Part shown: positions 1 through 10,262 of the stretch, one piece after another
Numbering within the stretch: position 1 is the stretch's first letter
How the letters are laid out: the number at the start of each line of letters is the position of its first letter
NCBI RefSeq assembly: GCF_002980595.1
Contig: NZ_PVLQ01000027.1
Location: forward strand, 62,001 to 126,000
Source of the DNA: Malikia granosa
Lineage (GTDB): Bacteria; Pseudomonadota; Gammaproteobacteria; Burkholderiales; Burkholderiaceae_C
DNA length: 64,000 bases
Direction of reading: 5' to 3'
The notes under the pieces: model-generated
Databases searched by the model: none
Seen by the model: only the letters and a program-made list of their open reading frames with translations
What the model was told of the DNA's origin: nothing
Translations under genes and position numbers: made by a program

Positions 1-78
1 CTGGACGCGCTGGTGCGTCGCGCCGGTTCCCTGCAACTGACGGCTGACGCCCGTGCTGTCTCGGAGGTGAGCGCATGA
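1..78 (+). CDS. nuoG: NADH-quinone oxidoreductase subunit G (NuoG), C-terminal end only
   Basis: Only the last 25 codons lie in the window, in frame 1, ending at TGA 76-78. The stop overlaps the nuoH start in an ATGA arrangement, so the two are translationally coupled. The residues [15 protein letters not shown] resemble the region near the end of betaproteobacterial NuoG, the large iron-sulfur/molybdopterin-fold subunit of the complex I peripheral arm. Identity rests mainly on position immediately before nuoH. As I remember the family, more sequence usually follows this motif, so the C-terminus may be short here. Confidence 0.75.
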   Translation: MDALVRRAGSLQLTADARAVSEVSA

Positions 79-1151
79 TCGATGCTCTGTACAACGGCGG
101 CCTGAACCTGGTTCCCGCCCAATGGTGGGCCACCATGGCCTGGCCGGTCCTGTGGATCCTGCTCAAGATCGTCGCGGTGCTGGCACCGCTGATGGGCGCC
201 GTCGCCTACATGACGCTGTGGGAGCGCAAGCTGCTGGGCTTCATGCAGGTCCGCCTCGGTCCCAACCGCGTCGGCCCCAAGGGCCTGCTGCAGCCGATCG
301 CCGACGCGGTCAAGCTGCTGTCCAAGGAACTGATCAACCCGACGGCGGCTGCCAAGGGCCTGTTCCGCCTCGGTCCGGTCATGGCCATCATGCCGGCGCT
401 GGCCGCTTGGGTGGTGGTGCCGTTCGGCCCCGAAGCCGTGCTGGCCAATGTCAACGCCGGCCTGCTGGTCATCCTCGCGATCACCTCGATCGAAGTCTAC
501 GGCGTGATCATCGCCGGCTGGGCCTCGAACTCCAAGTACGCCTTCCTCGGCGCGCTGCGCGCCTCGGCGCAGATGGTGAGCTACGAGATCGCGATCGGCT
601 TCTGCTTCCTGATCGTCGTCATGACCGCCGGCAGCCTGAACCTGGCCGAGATCGTCGCCTCGCAGGCACGCGGCTTCGCGGCCGACAACGGCCTGAGCTT
701 CCTGTCCTGGAACTGGCTGCCGCTGCTGCCGGTGTTCTTCGTCTACCTGATCTCGGGCGTGGCCGAAACCAACCGCCATCCCTTCGACGTGGTCGAGGGC
801 GAAGCCGAGATCGTCGCCGGTCACATGGTCGAGTACTCGGGCATGGGCTTCGCGATCTTCTTCCTGGCCGAATACGCCAGCATGTGGCTGATCTCGATGC
901 TGGCCGTGCTGATGTTCCTGGGTGGCTGGCTGTCGCCTTTCGCCTTCCTCGACTTCATCCCGGGCTGGATCTGGCTGGGCCTCAAGTCCTTCCTGATCAT
1001 GTCGGCCTTCATCTGGATCCGCGCCACCTTCCCGCGCTACCGCTATGACCAGATCATGCGTCTGGGCTGGAAGATCTTCATTCCCGTGACCCTGGTCTGG
1101 TTGCTGCTGGTCGGCTTCCTGATGCAGTCTTCCTGGAATATCTGGAAGTAA
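75..1151 (+). CDS. nuoH: NADH-quinone oxidoreductase subunit H
   Basis: This is the 358-residue integral membrane subunit of complex I that links the peripheral arm to the membrane arm and helps form the quinone-binding chamber. The family signature near the N-terminus ([20 protein letters not shown], about residues 47-66) and the acidic loop motif around [15 protein letters not shown] (about 233-247) are intact, with about eight hydrophobic segments. Length is normal. The ATG overlaps the nuoG stop by four bases, and nuoI starts 15 bases after its stop, consistent with one nuo transcript. Function follows from the family; nothing is unusual. Confidence 0.97.
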   Translation: MIDALYNGGLNLVPAQWWATMAWPVLWILLKIVAVLAPLMGAVAYMTLWERKLLGFMQVRLGPNRVGPKGLLQPIADAVKLLSKELINPTAAAKGLFRLGPVMAIMPALAAWVVVPFGPEAVLANVNAGLLVILAITSIEVYGVIIAGWASNSKYAFLGALRASAQMVSYEIAIGFCFLIVVMTAGSLNLAEIVASQARGFAADNGLSFLSWNWLPLLPVFFVYLISGVAETNRHPFDVVEGEAEIVAGHMVEYSGMGFAIFFLAEYASMWLISMLAVLMFLGGWLSPFAFLDFIPGWIWLGLKSFLIMSAFIWIRATFPRYRYDQIMRLGWKIFIPVTLVWLLLVGFLMQSSWNIWK

Positions 1152-1166
1152 TTGGGGCCAAACAAG

Positions 1167-1691
1167 ATGTCTGCTAACACGACGACCACCGCCGTTGCGC
1201 CCTTCTCGCTGAAGGACTTTTTCAAGAGCTTCATGCTGGTGGAGCTCTTCAAGGGCATGGCCCTGACCGGCCGCTACACCTTCCGCCGCAAGGTCACGGT
1301 GCAGTTCCCCGAAGAGAAGACCCCGCTGTCGCCGCGCTTCCGCGGCCTGCATGCGCAGCGCCGCTACGAGAACGGCGAGGAGCGCTGCATCGCCTGCAAG
1401 CTGTGCGAGGCGATCTGCCCGGCCATGGCCATCACCATCGAGGCCGGCCCGCGCCAGGATGACGGCTCGCGCCGCACCACCCGCTACGACATCGACCTGA
1501 CCAAGTGCATCTTTTGCGGTTTCTGCGAAGAGGCCTGCCCGGTCGACGCCATCGTCGAGACCCAGATCCTGGAGTACCACGGCGAGAAGCGCGGTGACCT
1601 GTACTTCACCAAGGACATGCTGCTGGCGGTCGGTGACAAGTTCGAACCCGAGATCGCCGCAGCCAAGGCCGCGGACGCCAAGTACCGCTGA
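1167..1691 (+). CDS. nuoI: NADH-quinone oxidoreductase subunit I (2x[4Fe-4S])
   Basis: This 174-residue peripheral-arm subunit carries two [4Fe-4S] clusters (N6a/N6b) that pass electrons toward the quinone. Two ferredoxin motifs CxxCxxCxxxCP are complete, with cysteines at 74, 77, 80, 84 and 114, 117, 120, 124. I chose ATG 1167 over an in-frame TTG at 1152 that directly abuts the nuoH stop, because MSAN is followed by a normal family N-terminus and the G-run at 1154-1157 can serve as a ribosome site. nuoJ follows 14 bases downstream. Confidence 0.95.
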   Translation: MSANTTTTAVAPFSLKDFFKSFMLVELFKGMALTGRYTFRRKVTVQFPEEKTPLSPRFRGLHAQRRYENGEERCIACKLCEAICPAMAITIEAGPRQDDGSRRTTRYDIDLTKCIFCGFCEEACPVDAIVETQILEYHGEKRGDLYFTKDMLLAVGDKFEPEIAAAKAADAKYR

Positions 1692-1705
1692 GGCTAAGGA
1701 TCACC

Positions 1706-2341
1706 ATGGAATTCCAGACCGGATTTTTCTACCTGTTCTCGGCGGTGCTGCTGTTCGCAGCCTTCCGGACCGTCACCGCGCGCAGCCCCGTGCATGCGGT
1801 GCTCTACCTGATGCTGGCCTTCTCGCAGGCCGCCGCCATCTGGCTGCTGCTCAAGGCCGAGTTCCTCGGCATCACCTTGGTGCTGGTCTACCTGGGCGCC
1901 GTCATGGTGCTGTTCCTGTTCGTCGTGATGATGCTCGACATCAACGTCGAGGAGTTGCGCCAGGGCTTCTGGAAGAACTTCCCGCTCGCCGCGATCATGG
2001 GCGCCGGCATCGGCTTCGAGCTGATCAGCGTGCTGTGGATCGGCTTCCCCGAGATGGTCGTGGCGCCCGAGGTCGCGCAGACCGCGATGCACCTGGCCGA
2101 CCACAACAACACGCGTGAAATCGGCAAGCTGATGTACTCGCAGTACTTCGTGGCGGTCGAGATCGCCGCCGTGATCCTGCTGGTCGGCATGTTCGCCGCG
2201 ATTGCACTGACCCTGCGCCAGCGCAAGGACAGCAAGGCGATCGACCCCTCGATCCAAGTCAAGGTGCGCGCCGCCGACCGCCTCGAAGTCGTGTCGCTGC
2301 CGGCCACCCGCCCCGCACAACAGCCGGAGAGCCAAGCATGA
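1706..2341 (+). CDS. nuoJ: NADH-quinone oxidoreductase subunit J
   Basis: NuoJ is a five-helix membrane subunit of the complex I proton-translocating arm; this one has 211 residues. The conserved stretch [20 protein letters not shown] (about residues 59-78), which contains the pi-bulge helix of the family, is clear. An AAGGA ribosome site lies just upstream of ATG 1706. The hydrophilic C-terminal tail of about 40 residues is rich in charged residues and is probably outside the membrane. Its stop overlaps the nuoK ATG (ATGA), so the two are translationally coupled. Confidence 0.96.
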   Translation: MEFQTGFFYLFSAVLLFAAFRTVTARSPVHAVLYLMLAFSQAAAIWLLLKAEFLGITLVLVYLGAVMVLFLFVVMMLDINVEELRQGFWKNFPLAAIMGAGIGFELISVLWIGFPEMVVAPEVAQTAMHLADHNNTREIGKLMYSQYFVAVEIAAVILLVGMFAAIALTLRQRKDSKAIDPSIQVKVRAADRLEVVSLPATRPAQQPESQA

Positions 2342-2646
2342 GTCTGACCCTGGGACATTTCCTCTCGCTGGGCGCGATCCTGTTCGCGCTGTCGGTGGTC
2401 GGCATCTACCTGAACCGCAAGAACCTGATCGTGCTGCTGATGGCGATCGAGTTGATGCTGCTGGCAGTGAACATGAACTTCGTGGCCTTTGCCCATTACC
2501 TGGGTGACCTCAACGGCCAGATCTTCGTGTTCTTCGTCCTGACCGTTGCAGCCGCGGAGTCCGCGATCGGCCTCGCCATCCTGGTGCTGCTGTTCCGCAA
2601 CAAGTCGTCCATCAACGTGGATGAGCTCAACTCGCTCAAGGGCTAA
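2338..2646 (+). CDS. nuoK: NADH-quinone oxidoreductase subunit K
   Basis: This is the small (102 residues) three-helix membrane subunit of complex I, related to MrpC/MnhC of cation antiporters. The conserved membrane glutamates are present in [15 protein letters not shown] (about residues 37-51) and [17 protein letters not shown] (about 70-86), and are thought to be part of the central proton axis. The start overlaps the nuoJ stop by four bases. Length and sequence are normal for the family. Confidence 0.97.
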   Translation: MSLTLGHFLSLGAILFALSVVGIYLNRKNLIVLLMAIELMLLAVNMNFVAFAHYLGDLNGQIFVFFVLTVAAAESAIGLAILVLLFRNKSSINVDELNSLKG

Positions 2647-2676
2647 GGGCTCGAGGGTTCAACGCCAAGTCTAAAA

Positions 2677-4737
2677 ATGAGTACAAGCCTCTCTGCAAGC
2701 ACCTTGCTGGCGGTGCCCCTGGCCCCGCTGGTCGGCTCCGCGCTGGCCGGCGTCCTCGGCACCCGGTTCGGCGGCAACCTGCTGGGCCGTCGTGCCGCCC
2801 ACTGCCTGACCATCCTGGGCGTGTTCGTCGCGCTCGTGATCTCGGTCATCACCTTCAACGATGTCCTCGACGGTGCCCGCTTCAACGCCACCATCTACGA
2901 GTGGATGGTCATCGGCGGCATGAAGATGGAAATCGGCTTCATGGTCGACGGCCTGACCGCGATGATGATGTGCGTCGTCACCTTCGTCTCGCTGATGGTC
3001 CACCTCTACACCATCGGCTACATGGAAGAAGACGAGGGCTACAACCGCTTCTTCGCCTACATCTCGCTGTTCACCTTCAGCATGCTGATGCTCGTCATGA
3101 GCAACAACCTGCTGCAGCTGTTCTTCGGCTGGGAAGCCGTCGGCCTGGTGTCCTACCTGCTGATCGGTTTCTGGTTCAACAAGCCGACCGCGATCTTCGC
3201 CAACATGAAGGCCTTCCTGGTCAACCGCGTCGGCGACTTCGGCTTCATCCTGGGCATCGGCCTGCTGGCGGCCTACACCGGCTCGCTGAACTACACCGAG
3301 ATTTTCGCCAAGGCGCCCGAGCTGGCCGCGATCGAGTTCCCGTGGTACATCATGGGGCAGGACGCGATGCTGGTGACCGTGATCGGCATCTGCCTGTTCA
3401 TCGGCGCGATGGGCAAGTCGGCCCAGTTCCCGCTGCATGTCTGGCTGCCGGACTCGATGGAAGGCCCGACCCCGATCTCCGCGCTGATCCACGCCGCCAC
3501 CATGGTGACGGCCGGCATCTTCATGGTCTCGCGCATGTCGCCGATCTATGAGCTGTCCGACACCGCGCTGAACTTCATCCTGGTGATCGGTGCCATCACC
3601 GCGCTGTTCATGGGCTTCCTGGGCATCATCCAGAACGACATCAAGCGCGTCATCGCCTACTCGACCCTGTCGCAGCTGGGCTACATGACCGTCGCTCTCG
3701 GCGCCTCGGCCTACTCGGTCGCGGTGTTCCACCTGATGACCCACGCCTTCTTCAAGGCACTGCTGTTCCTCGGCGCCGGCTCGGTCATCATGGGCCTGCA
3801 CCACAACCAGGACATCCGCTGGATGGGCAATGTGCGCAAGTACATGAAGATCACCTGGATCACCTTCGTGCTCGGCACCCTGGCGCTGATCGGCACCCCG
3901 CTGTTCTCGGGCTTCTACTCGAAGGACAGCATCATCGAGGCGGTGCATTTCAGCAACCTGCCGGCCGCCGGTTTCGCCCACTTCGCGGTGCTGGCGGGCG
4001 TGTTCGTGACCTCGTTCTACTCGTTCCGCCTGTACTTCCTGGTCTTCCACGGCCAGGAGCGCTACGACCAGAACCCGGACGCGCACCACGGTCATCACGA
4101 TGACCACCATGACGACCACGCCGCGCATGACGACCATGGCCACCATGGCGACGGCAAGCCGCACGAGTCGCCCTGGGTCGTGACCGTGCCGCTGCTGCTG
4201 CTGGCGATTCCCTCGGTGCTGATCGGCTACTTCACGATCGAGCCGATGCTCTATGGCGACTTCCTGAAGGACGCCATCACGATCAACCTGCATGCCCACC
4301 CGGCGCTGGAAATGCTGGCCGAGGAATTCCACGGTCCGCTGGCGATGGCCCAGCACGCGCTGACCACCGCGCCGTTCTGGCTGGCCCTGGCCGGTGCCGT
4401 CTCGGCCTGGTACATGTACCTGGTCAACCCGGCCGTGCCGGCCTTCTTCGCCCGTGCCCTGCGCCCGCTGATCGTGATCCTGGAGAACAAGTACTTCATG
4501 GACTGGATCAACGAGAACATCCTGGCCAAGGCAGCACGCGGCCTGGGCCTGGGTCTCTGGAAGGGCGGCGACCGCGGCATCATCGAGGCTGCCGTCGTCA
4601 ACCTGAGCTGGAAGATCGTCGGTGCGGTCGCGGGCCTGGTGCGCCGCTTCCAGACCGGCTACTTGTATACCTACGCGTTCTGGATGATCGCAGGCGTGCT
4701 GGCCTTCATGATCTATTTCGTGCAGCTCGCCAAATAA
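2677..4737 (+). CDS. nuoL: NADH-quinone oxidoreductase subunit L
   Basis: NuoL is the distal antiporter-like proton-pumping subunit of complex I and carries the long lateral helix; this one has 686 residues. The Proton_antipo_N and Proton_antipo_M domains are recognisable, with the conserved WEAVGLVSYLLIGFW block near 151-165 and the AQFPLHVWLPDSMEGPTP block near 249-266. A notable insert of alternating His and Asp lies at about residues 469-497 (bases 4081-4167) in a hydrophilic loop. No convincing ribosome site precedes ATG 2677; the nearest purine run (CGAGGG) is about 20 bases upstream. nuoM follows 13 bases after the stop with a good AAGGAG site. Confidence 0.97.
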   Translation: MSTSLSASTLLAVPLAPLVGSALAGVLGTRFGGNLLGRRAAHCLTILGVFVALVISVITFNDVLDGARFNATIYEWMVIGGMKMEIGFMVDGLTAMMMCVVTFVSLMVHLYTIGYMEEDEGYNRFFAYISLFTFSMLMLVMSNNLLQLFFGWEAVGLVSYLLIGFWFNKPTAIFANMKAFLVNRVGDFGFILGIGLLAAYTGSLNYTEIFAKAPELAAIEFPWYIMGQDAMLVTVIGICLFIGAMGKSAQFPLHVWLPDSMEGPTPISALIHAATMVTAGIFMVSRMSPIYELSDTALNFILVIGAITALFMGFLGIIQNDIKRVIAYSTLSQLGYMTVALGASAYSVAVFHLMTHAFFKALLFLGAGSVIMGLHHNQDIRWMGNVRKYMKITWITFVLGTLALIGTPLFSGFYSKDSIIEAVHFSNLPAAGFAHFAVLAGVFVTSFYSFRLYFLVFHGQERYDQNPDAHHGHHDDHHDDHAAHDDHGHHGDGKPHESPWVVTVPLLLLAIPSVLIGYFTIEPMLYGDFLKDAITINLHAHPALEMLAEEFHGPLAMAQHALTTAPFWLALAGAVSAWYMYLVNPAVPAFFARALRPLIVILENKYFMDWINENILAKAARGLGLGLWKGGDRGIIEAAVVNLSWKIVGAVAGLVRRFQTGYLYTYAFWMIAGVLAFMIYFVQLAK

Positions 4738-4750
4738 GGAGAAGAACAAG

Positions 4751-6229
4751 ATGGGTTTGCTGAGCCTTGCGATCTGGACGCCAGTCCTGTTTGGTGTCCT
4801 TCTACTCGCCATGGGTGGCGACAAGCGTGATTCGGGCGCCGTGCGCTGGCTCGCGCTGCTCGGAGCCGTCGCCGGCCTGGCCGTGACGGTGCCGCTCTAC
4901 ACCGGCTTCCAGGCGGGTTCCGCCGCGATGCAGTTCGTCGAGCGCGTGCTGTGGGTGCCGGCCTTCAACGTCCATTACCACCTGGCGGTGGACGGCATCT
5001 CGCTCTGGCTGGTGCTGCTGACCGCCTTCATCAACCTGATCGTGGTGCTGGCCGGCTGGGAAGTGATCCAGGAGCGCGTGAACCAGTACATGGGCGCCTT
5101 CCTGATCCTGTCGGGCCTGATGATCGGTGTCTTCAGCGCGCAGGATGCGATGCTGTTCTACATCTTCTTCGAAGCCACGCTGATCCCGATGTACCTGATC
5201 ATCGGCATCTGGGGCGGTCCGAACAAGATCTACGCCGCGTTCAAGTTCTTCCTCTACACCCTGCTCGGCTCGCTGCTGATGCTGGTGGCGCTGATTTACC
5301 TGTACAACGTCTCGGGTGGCAGCTTCGACCTGCAGGCCTGGTACAAGCTGCCGCTGGGCGCCCAGGCACAGACCCTGCTGTTCTTCGCCTTCTTTGCCGC
5401 CTTCGCGGTCAAGATCCCGATGTGGCCGGTCCACACCTGGTTGCCCGACGTGCACGTCGAGGCGCCGACCGGCGGCTCCGCCGTGCTGGCCGCGATCATG
5501 CTGAAGCTGGGTGCCTACGGCTTCCTGCGCTTCTCGCTGCCGATCACGCCCGATGCCGCGCATGAATGGTCGGGCCTGATGGTCGGCCTGTCGCTGGTCG
5601 CCGTGGTCTATGTCGGCCTGGTCGCGATGGTGCAGCAGGACATGAAGAAGCTGGTCGCGTACTCGTCGGTCGCGCACATGGGCTTCGTCTCGCTGGGCTT
5701 CTTCCTGTTCAACGACCTGTCGGTCTCGGGCGCCATCGTGCAGATGATTGCCCACGGCTTCGTCTCGGCCGCGATGTTCCTCGGCATCGGCGTGCTGTAC
5801 GACCGTGTCCACTCGCGCGAGATCGCTTCCTACGGCGGCGTGGTCAACACCATGCCCAAGTTCGCCGCCTTCGCGCTGCTGTTCACGATGGCCAACTGCG
5901 GCCTGCCGGGCACCGCTGGCTTCGTCGGCGAGTGGATGGTGATCCTGGGCGCCGTCAAGGCCAACTTCTGGGTCGGCCTGATCGCCGCCAGCGCGCTGAT
6001 CTTCGGCGCCGCCTATTCGCTCTGGATGTTCAAGCGCGTCTACCTGGGCCCGGTCGGCAACGACGATGTCAAGGCGCTGCAGGACATCAACGGCCGCGAA
6101 TTCCTGGTCATGGCATTGCTGGCCGTGATGGTGCTCTACATGGGCATCCATCCCAAGCCCTTCACTGACGTGATGGACGCTTCGGTCGCCGAGCTGCTCA
6201 AGCATGTGGCCGTCTCCAAGCTGCCCTGA
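4751..6229 (+). CDS. nuoM: NADH-quinone oxidoreductase subunit M
   Basis: NuoM is the second antiporter-like proton-pumping subunit of complex I (492 residues, about 14 helices). The key membrane glutamate block FFEATLIPMYLIIGIWG (about residues 139-155) and the lysine-containing KIPMWPVHTWLPDVHVEAPT segment (about 222-241) are intact. An AAGGAG ribosome site sits 5-10 bases before the ATG. It is co-directional with nuoL and nuoN, with 36 bases to nuoN. Confidence 0.97.
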   Translation: MGLLSLAIWTPVLFGVLLLAMGGDKRDSGAVRWLALLGAVAGLAVTVPLYTGFQAGSAAMQFVERVLWVPAFNVHYHLAVDGISLWLVLLTAFINLIVVLAGWEVIQERVNQYMGAFLILSGLMIGVFSAQDAMLFYIFFEATLIPMYLIIGIWGGPNKIYAAFKFFLYTLLGSLLMLVALIYLYNVSGGSFDLQAWYKLPLGAQAQTLLFFAFFAAFAVKIPMWPVHTWLPDVHVEAPTGGSAVLAAIMLKLGAYGFLRFSLPITPDAAHEWSGLMVGLSLVAVVYVGLVAMVQQDMKKLVAYSSVAHMGFVSLGFFLFNDLSVSGAIVQMIAHGFVSAAMFLGIGVLYDRVHSREIASYGGVVNTMPKFAAFALLFTMANCGLPGTAGFVGEWMVILGAVKANFWVGLIAASALIFGAAYSLWMFKRVYLGPVGNDDVKALQDINGREFLVMALLAVMVLYMGIHPKPFTDVMDASVAELLKHVAVSKLP

Positions 6230-6265
6230 GGCCCACCCCTCTCAACGTTTCGAAAGAGCACAACA

Positions 6266-7750
6266 ATGATAGAGAGTAACAACTGGGCGGCGGTTGCGCC
6301 GGAGCTGCTGCTCCTGGCCATGACCAGCCTGATCGCCCTGTTCGATCTGGCGGTCAAGACCCCGCTGCGCGGCGCGACCTACCGCCTGACGCTGCTGACG
6401 CTCGCGGTGGTGGCGGCCCTGCATTTCGTGCAGGCCGGCAGCGACGAGACCGTCTATGTCTTCAGCCACATGATCGTGGTCGATCCGATGGCCTCGCTGC
6501 TCAAGGGCTTCGCCACCCTGGCAGTGCTGGTGACCCTGGTCTACAGCCGTCCCTACGCCGGTGCGCGCGACATGCTGCGCGCGGGCGACCTGTTCACGCT
6601 GTCGCTCTACTCGCTGCTGGGCATGTGCGTGATGATCTCGGGCCATCACTTCCTGACCCTCTACCTGGGCTTGGAGCTGCTGACCCTGCCGGGCTATGCC
6701 CTGGTCGCGTTGCGCCGCGACGAGCTGCGCTCGACCGAAGCCGCCATGAAGTACTTCGTGCTCGGCTCGCTGGCCAGCGGCTTCCTGCTCTACGGCCTGT
6801 CTCTGGTCTATGGCGCCACCGGCTCGCTCGACCTCGCCGAGGTGCAGCAGGCGGTCTCCAGCGGCATGCTCGACAAGACCGTGCTGATGCTGGGCCTGGT
6901 CTTCGTCGTCGCCGGCCTGGCCTTCAAGCTCGGTGCCGTGCCCTTCCACATGTGGGTGCCTGACGTCTACCACGGTGCACCGACCGCCGTCACGCTGATG
7001 ATCGGCGGTGCGCCCAAGCTGGCCGCCTTCGCGATCGTGATGCGCCTGCTGGTCGAGGGCATGCTGCCGCTGGTCTGGCACTGGCAGCAGATGCTGATGG
7101 TGCTGGCCGTGGCCTCGCTGCTGATCGGCAACCTGGCCGCCGTCGCGCAGACCAACCTCAAGCGCATGCTGGCCTTCTCGACCATCGCGCAGATGGGCTT
7201 CGTGCTGCTGTCCTTCGTCTCGGGCGTGGTCGGCCAGGACGGCACCAACATGAACGCGGCCTACAGCTCGGCCATGTTCTACATGATCACCTATGTGCTG
7301 ACCACGCTGGCGGCCTTCGGCGTCATCCTGCTGCTGGCGCGCGACGGCTTCGAGTCGGAGGAAATCTCCGACCTGGCCGGCCTGAACCAGCGCAATCCGA
7401 TGTTCGCCGCCGTCATGACCTGCTGCATGTTCTCGCTCGCAGGCGTGCCGCCCCTGGTCGGCTTCTATGCCAAGTTCTCGGTGCTGCAGTCGCTGCTCAA
7501 CGCCGGCGGTGGCGTCTACATCGGCCTGACGGTGTTCGCGGTCATGATGTCGCTGATCGGCGCCTTCTACTACCTGCGCGTGGTCAAGGTCATGTACTTC
7601 GATGCGCCGGTGCAGACCGCAGCGATCGAGGCAGATGCCGACCAGCGCATCATGCTGGGGCTCAACGGCGCCCTGGTGCTGGGCCTGGGCCTGATGCCCG
7701 GCGGCCTGATGATGCTGTGCGACCAGGCCATCCTGGCGCTCTGGCACTGA
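6266..7750 (+). CDS. nuoN: NADH-quinone oxidoreductase subunit N
   Basis: NuoN is the third antiporter-like proton-pumping subunit (494 residues). The conserved stretches GLELLTLPGYALVALRR (about 134-150) and FKLGAVPFHMWVPDVYHGAP (about 222-241) are present and hydrophobic helices run throughout. It closes the recognised nuo gene set; only DUF2818 follows, five bases after the stop. Length is typical. Confidence 0.97.
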   Translation: MIESNNWAAVAPELLLLAMTSLIALFDLAVKTPLRGATYRLTLLTLAVVAALHFVQAGSDETVYVFSHMIVVDPMASLLKGFATLAVLVTLVYSRPYAGARDMLRAGDLFTLSLYSLLGMCVMISGHHFLTLYLGLELLTLPGYALVALRRDELRSTEAAMKYFVLGSLASGFLLYGLSLVYGATGSLDLAEVQQAVSSGMLDKTVLMLGLVFVVAGLAFKLGAVPFHMWVPDVYHGAPTAVTLMIGGAPKLAAFAIVMRLLVEGMLPLVWHWQQMLMVLAVASLLIGNLAAVAQTNLKRMLAFSTIAQMGFVLLSFVSGVVGQDGTNMNAAYSSAMFYMITYVLTTLAAFGVILLLARDGFESEEISDLAGLNQRNPMFAAVMTCCMFSLAGVPPLVGFYAKFSVLQSLLNAGGGVYIGLTVFAVMMSLIGAFYYLRVVKVMYFDAPVQTAAIEADADQRIMLGLNGALVLGLGLMPGGLMMLCDQAILALWH

Positions 7751-7755
7751 GCCGC

Positions 7756-8055
7756 ATGAACCAGACTTCATCGGTCTGGCTGGTGCTGCTGGCGGCCCTG
7801 GCGGCCGCCAATCTGCCATTCCTGAGCCAGCGCCTGCTCGGCCTCTGGCCCACGCGCTCGGGCGAGAAGGGCCTGGCGCTGCGCTTGCTCGAACTGTCCC
7901 TGCTGTATCTGCTGGTCGGCGGCCTCGGGCTGGCGCTCGAGCAGTCGCTGGGCCAGATCTATCCGCAGGGCTGGGAGTTCTATGCCATCACCGCGACCCT
8001 GTTCCTGACGCTGGCCTTCCCGGGCTTCGTCTGGCGCTATCTGGTGCGGCATTGA
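7756..8055 (+). CDS. DUF2818 family small membrane protein
   Basis: This 99-residue protein begins MNQTSSVWLV and has three hydrophobic stretches (about 8-25, 45-65 and 75-95) with short basic loops. The conserved look (NLPFLSQR near the N-terminus, YPQGWEFYA near the middle) matches DUF2818, which I know as a gene found directly after nuoN in many betaproteobacteria. No function is established. Its start is five bases after the nuoN stop, so it is almost certainly cotranscribed with complex I genes, suggesting an accessory or assembly role. I chose ATG 7756 because earlier in-frame starts would overlap nuoN. Confidence 0.85.
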   Translation: MNQTSSVWLVLLAALAAANLPFLSQRLLGLWPTRSGEKGLALRLLELSLLYLLVGGLGLALEQSLGQIYPQGWEFYAITATLFLTLAFPGFVWRYLVRH

Positions 8056-8149
8056 GCCTGGCCGGCCCCCGCTTCTTCCGTCCGCAGCCCCGTCATGGGG
8101 CTTCGTCGTTTCTGCGCCCGATGTGCGCGCACCGAACTCGTCCACCGCC

Positions 8150-8755
8150 ATGAACCCCTTGCTGCCCGATCTGCAACCGGCCCATCTGCGCGAAGTCTGC
8201 ATCGACAGCGCCACCGTCTTCCAGGGCCATTTCCTGCACGCGCTGCGCGACACCGTGCGCCTGCCCGACGGGTCGAGCGCCGCGCGCGAGTACATCAGGC
8301 ATCCCGGCGCCGTCATGGTCATTCCGCTGCTCGACGACGGCCGAGTCGTGCTCGAGCGCCAGTACCGCTATCCGCTGCAGCGGGCCTTGCTCGAATTCCC
8401 GGCCGGCAAGATCGACCCGGGCGAGGACCATTTCGCCTGCGCCCGGCGCGAACTGCGCGAGGAAACCGGCTACAGCGCGCGCGAATGGGCTTATGCCGGC
8501 GTGCTGCATCCGGTGCTGGCCTATGCCGACGAGTTCATCGAGATCTGGTTCGCGCGGGCCTTAAGCCTGGGCGAGCGCGAGCTCGACCAGGGCGAATTCC
8601 TCGATGTGCTGGCCGCCACGCCCGACGAGCTGCTGGCGGCCTGCCGCGATGGCGTGCTGACCGACGCCAAGACCCTGACCGGACTGCTCTGGCTGCAGAA
8701 TGTCCTGTCGGGGGCCTGGGCGCTCGACTGGCAGCCGGCGCCGGAACAGGGCTGA
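8150..8755 (+). CDS. NUDIX hydrolase, ADP-ribose pyrophosphatase type
   Basis: This 201-residue protein has a perfect Nudix box at residues 86-108 (G86, E92, R100-E101-L102, E104-E105, G107). The preceding REYIRHPGAVMVIPLLDDG and ERQYRYP segments are typical of the NudF/ADP-ribose pyrophosphatase group, which hydrolyses ADP-sugars to AMP plus sugar phosphate with Mg2+. It lies 94 bases downstream of DUF2818 on the same strand, so it may be read with nuo or from its own promoter. It converges with gdhA, with 11 bases between the stops. Substrate is inferred from the family. Confidence 0.88.
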   Translation: MNPLLPDLQPAHLREVCIDSATVFQGHFLHALRDTVRLPDGSSAAREYIRHPGAVMVIPLLDDGRVVLERQYRYPLQRALLEFPAGKIDPGEDHFACARRELREETGYSAREWAYAGVLHPVLAYADEFIEIWFARALSLGERELDQGEFLDVLAATPDELLAACRDGVLTDAKTLTGLLWLQNVLSGAWALDWQPAPEQG

Positions 8756-8766
8756 TCAGGGGCCGC

Positions 8767-10053
<1,287 letters not shown>

Positions 10054-10262
10054 GGACAGGACTCGAGTTGGACCAGGCGCCAAGCATAAGCAGCCCGCTC
10101 CGGTCTGTCCAAGGCCGATGGCTTTGCACCCCATGCAAGAAATGCATGAAGTCGGCCGGCCCAGGGCTGAATCCACCAGCGGCTGCTGAACTGGCCGCAG
10201 CGCGGCACAATCGGGTTCTTAGCCATCACCTGGCCCGGGCGCGCAAGCGCCGGGCCTCATCC
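10054..10262. other. Divergent intergenic region gdhA / CoA pyrophosphatase
   Basis: This 209-base gap must hold the promoters of both divergent genes. The sequence CACAAT near 10205-10210 is a -10-like hexamer for the right-hand gene but lies over 50 bases from its ATG. I see no strong palindrome and no small gene with a ribosome site. Confidence 0.4.

Noticed and set aside
2671-4824. 717-codon minus-strand frame over nuoL
   Set aside because: His/Gln/Arg-rich translation with no domain; nuoL on the plus strand is certain.
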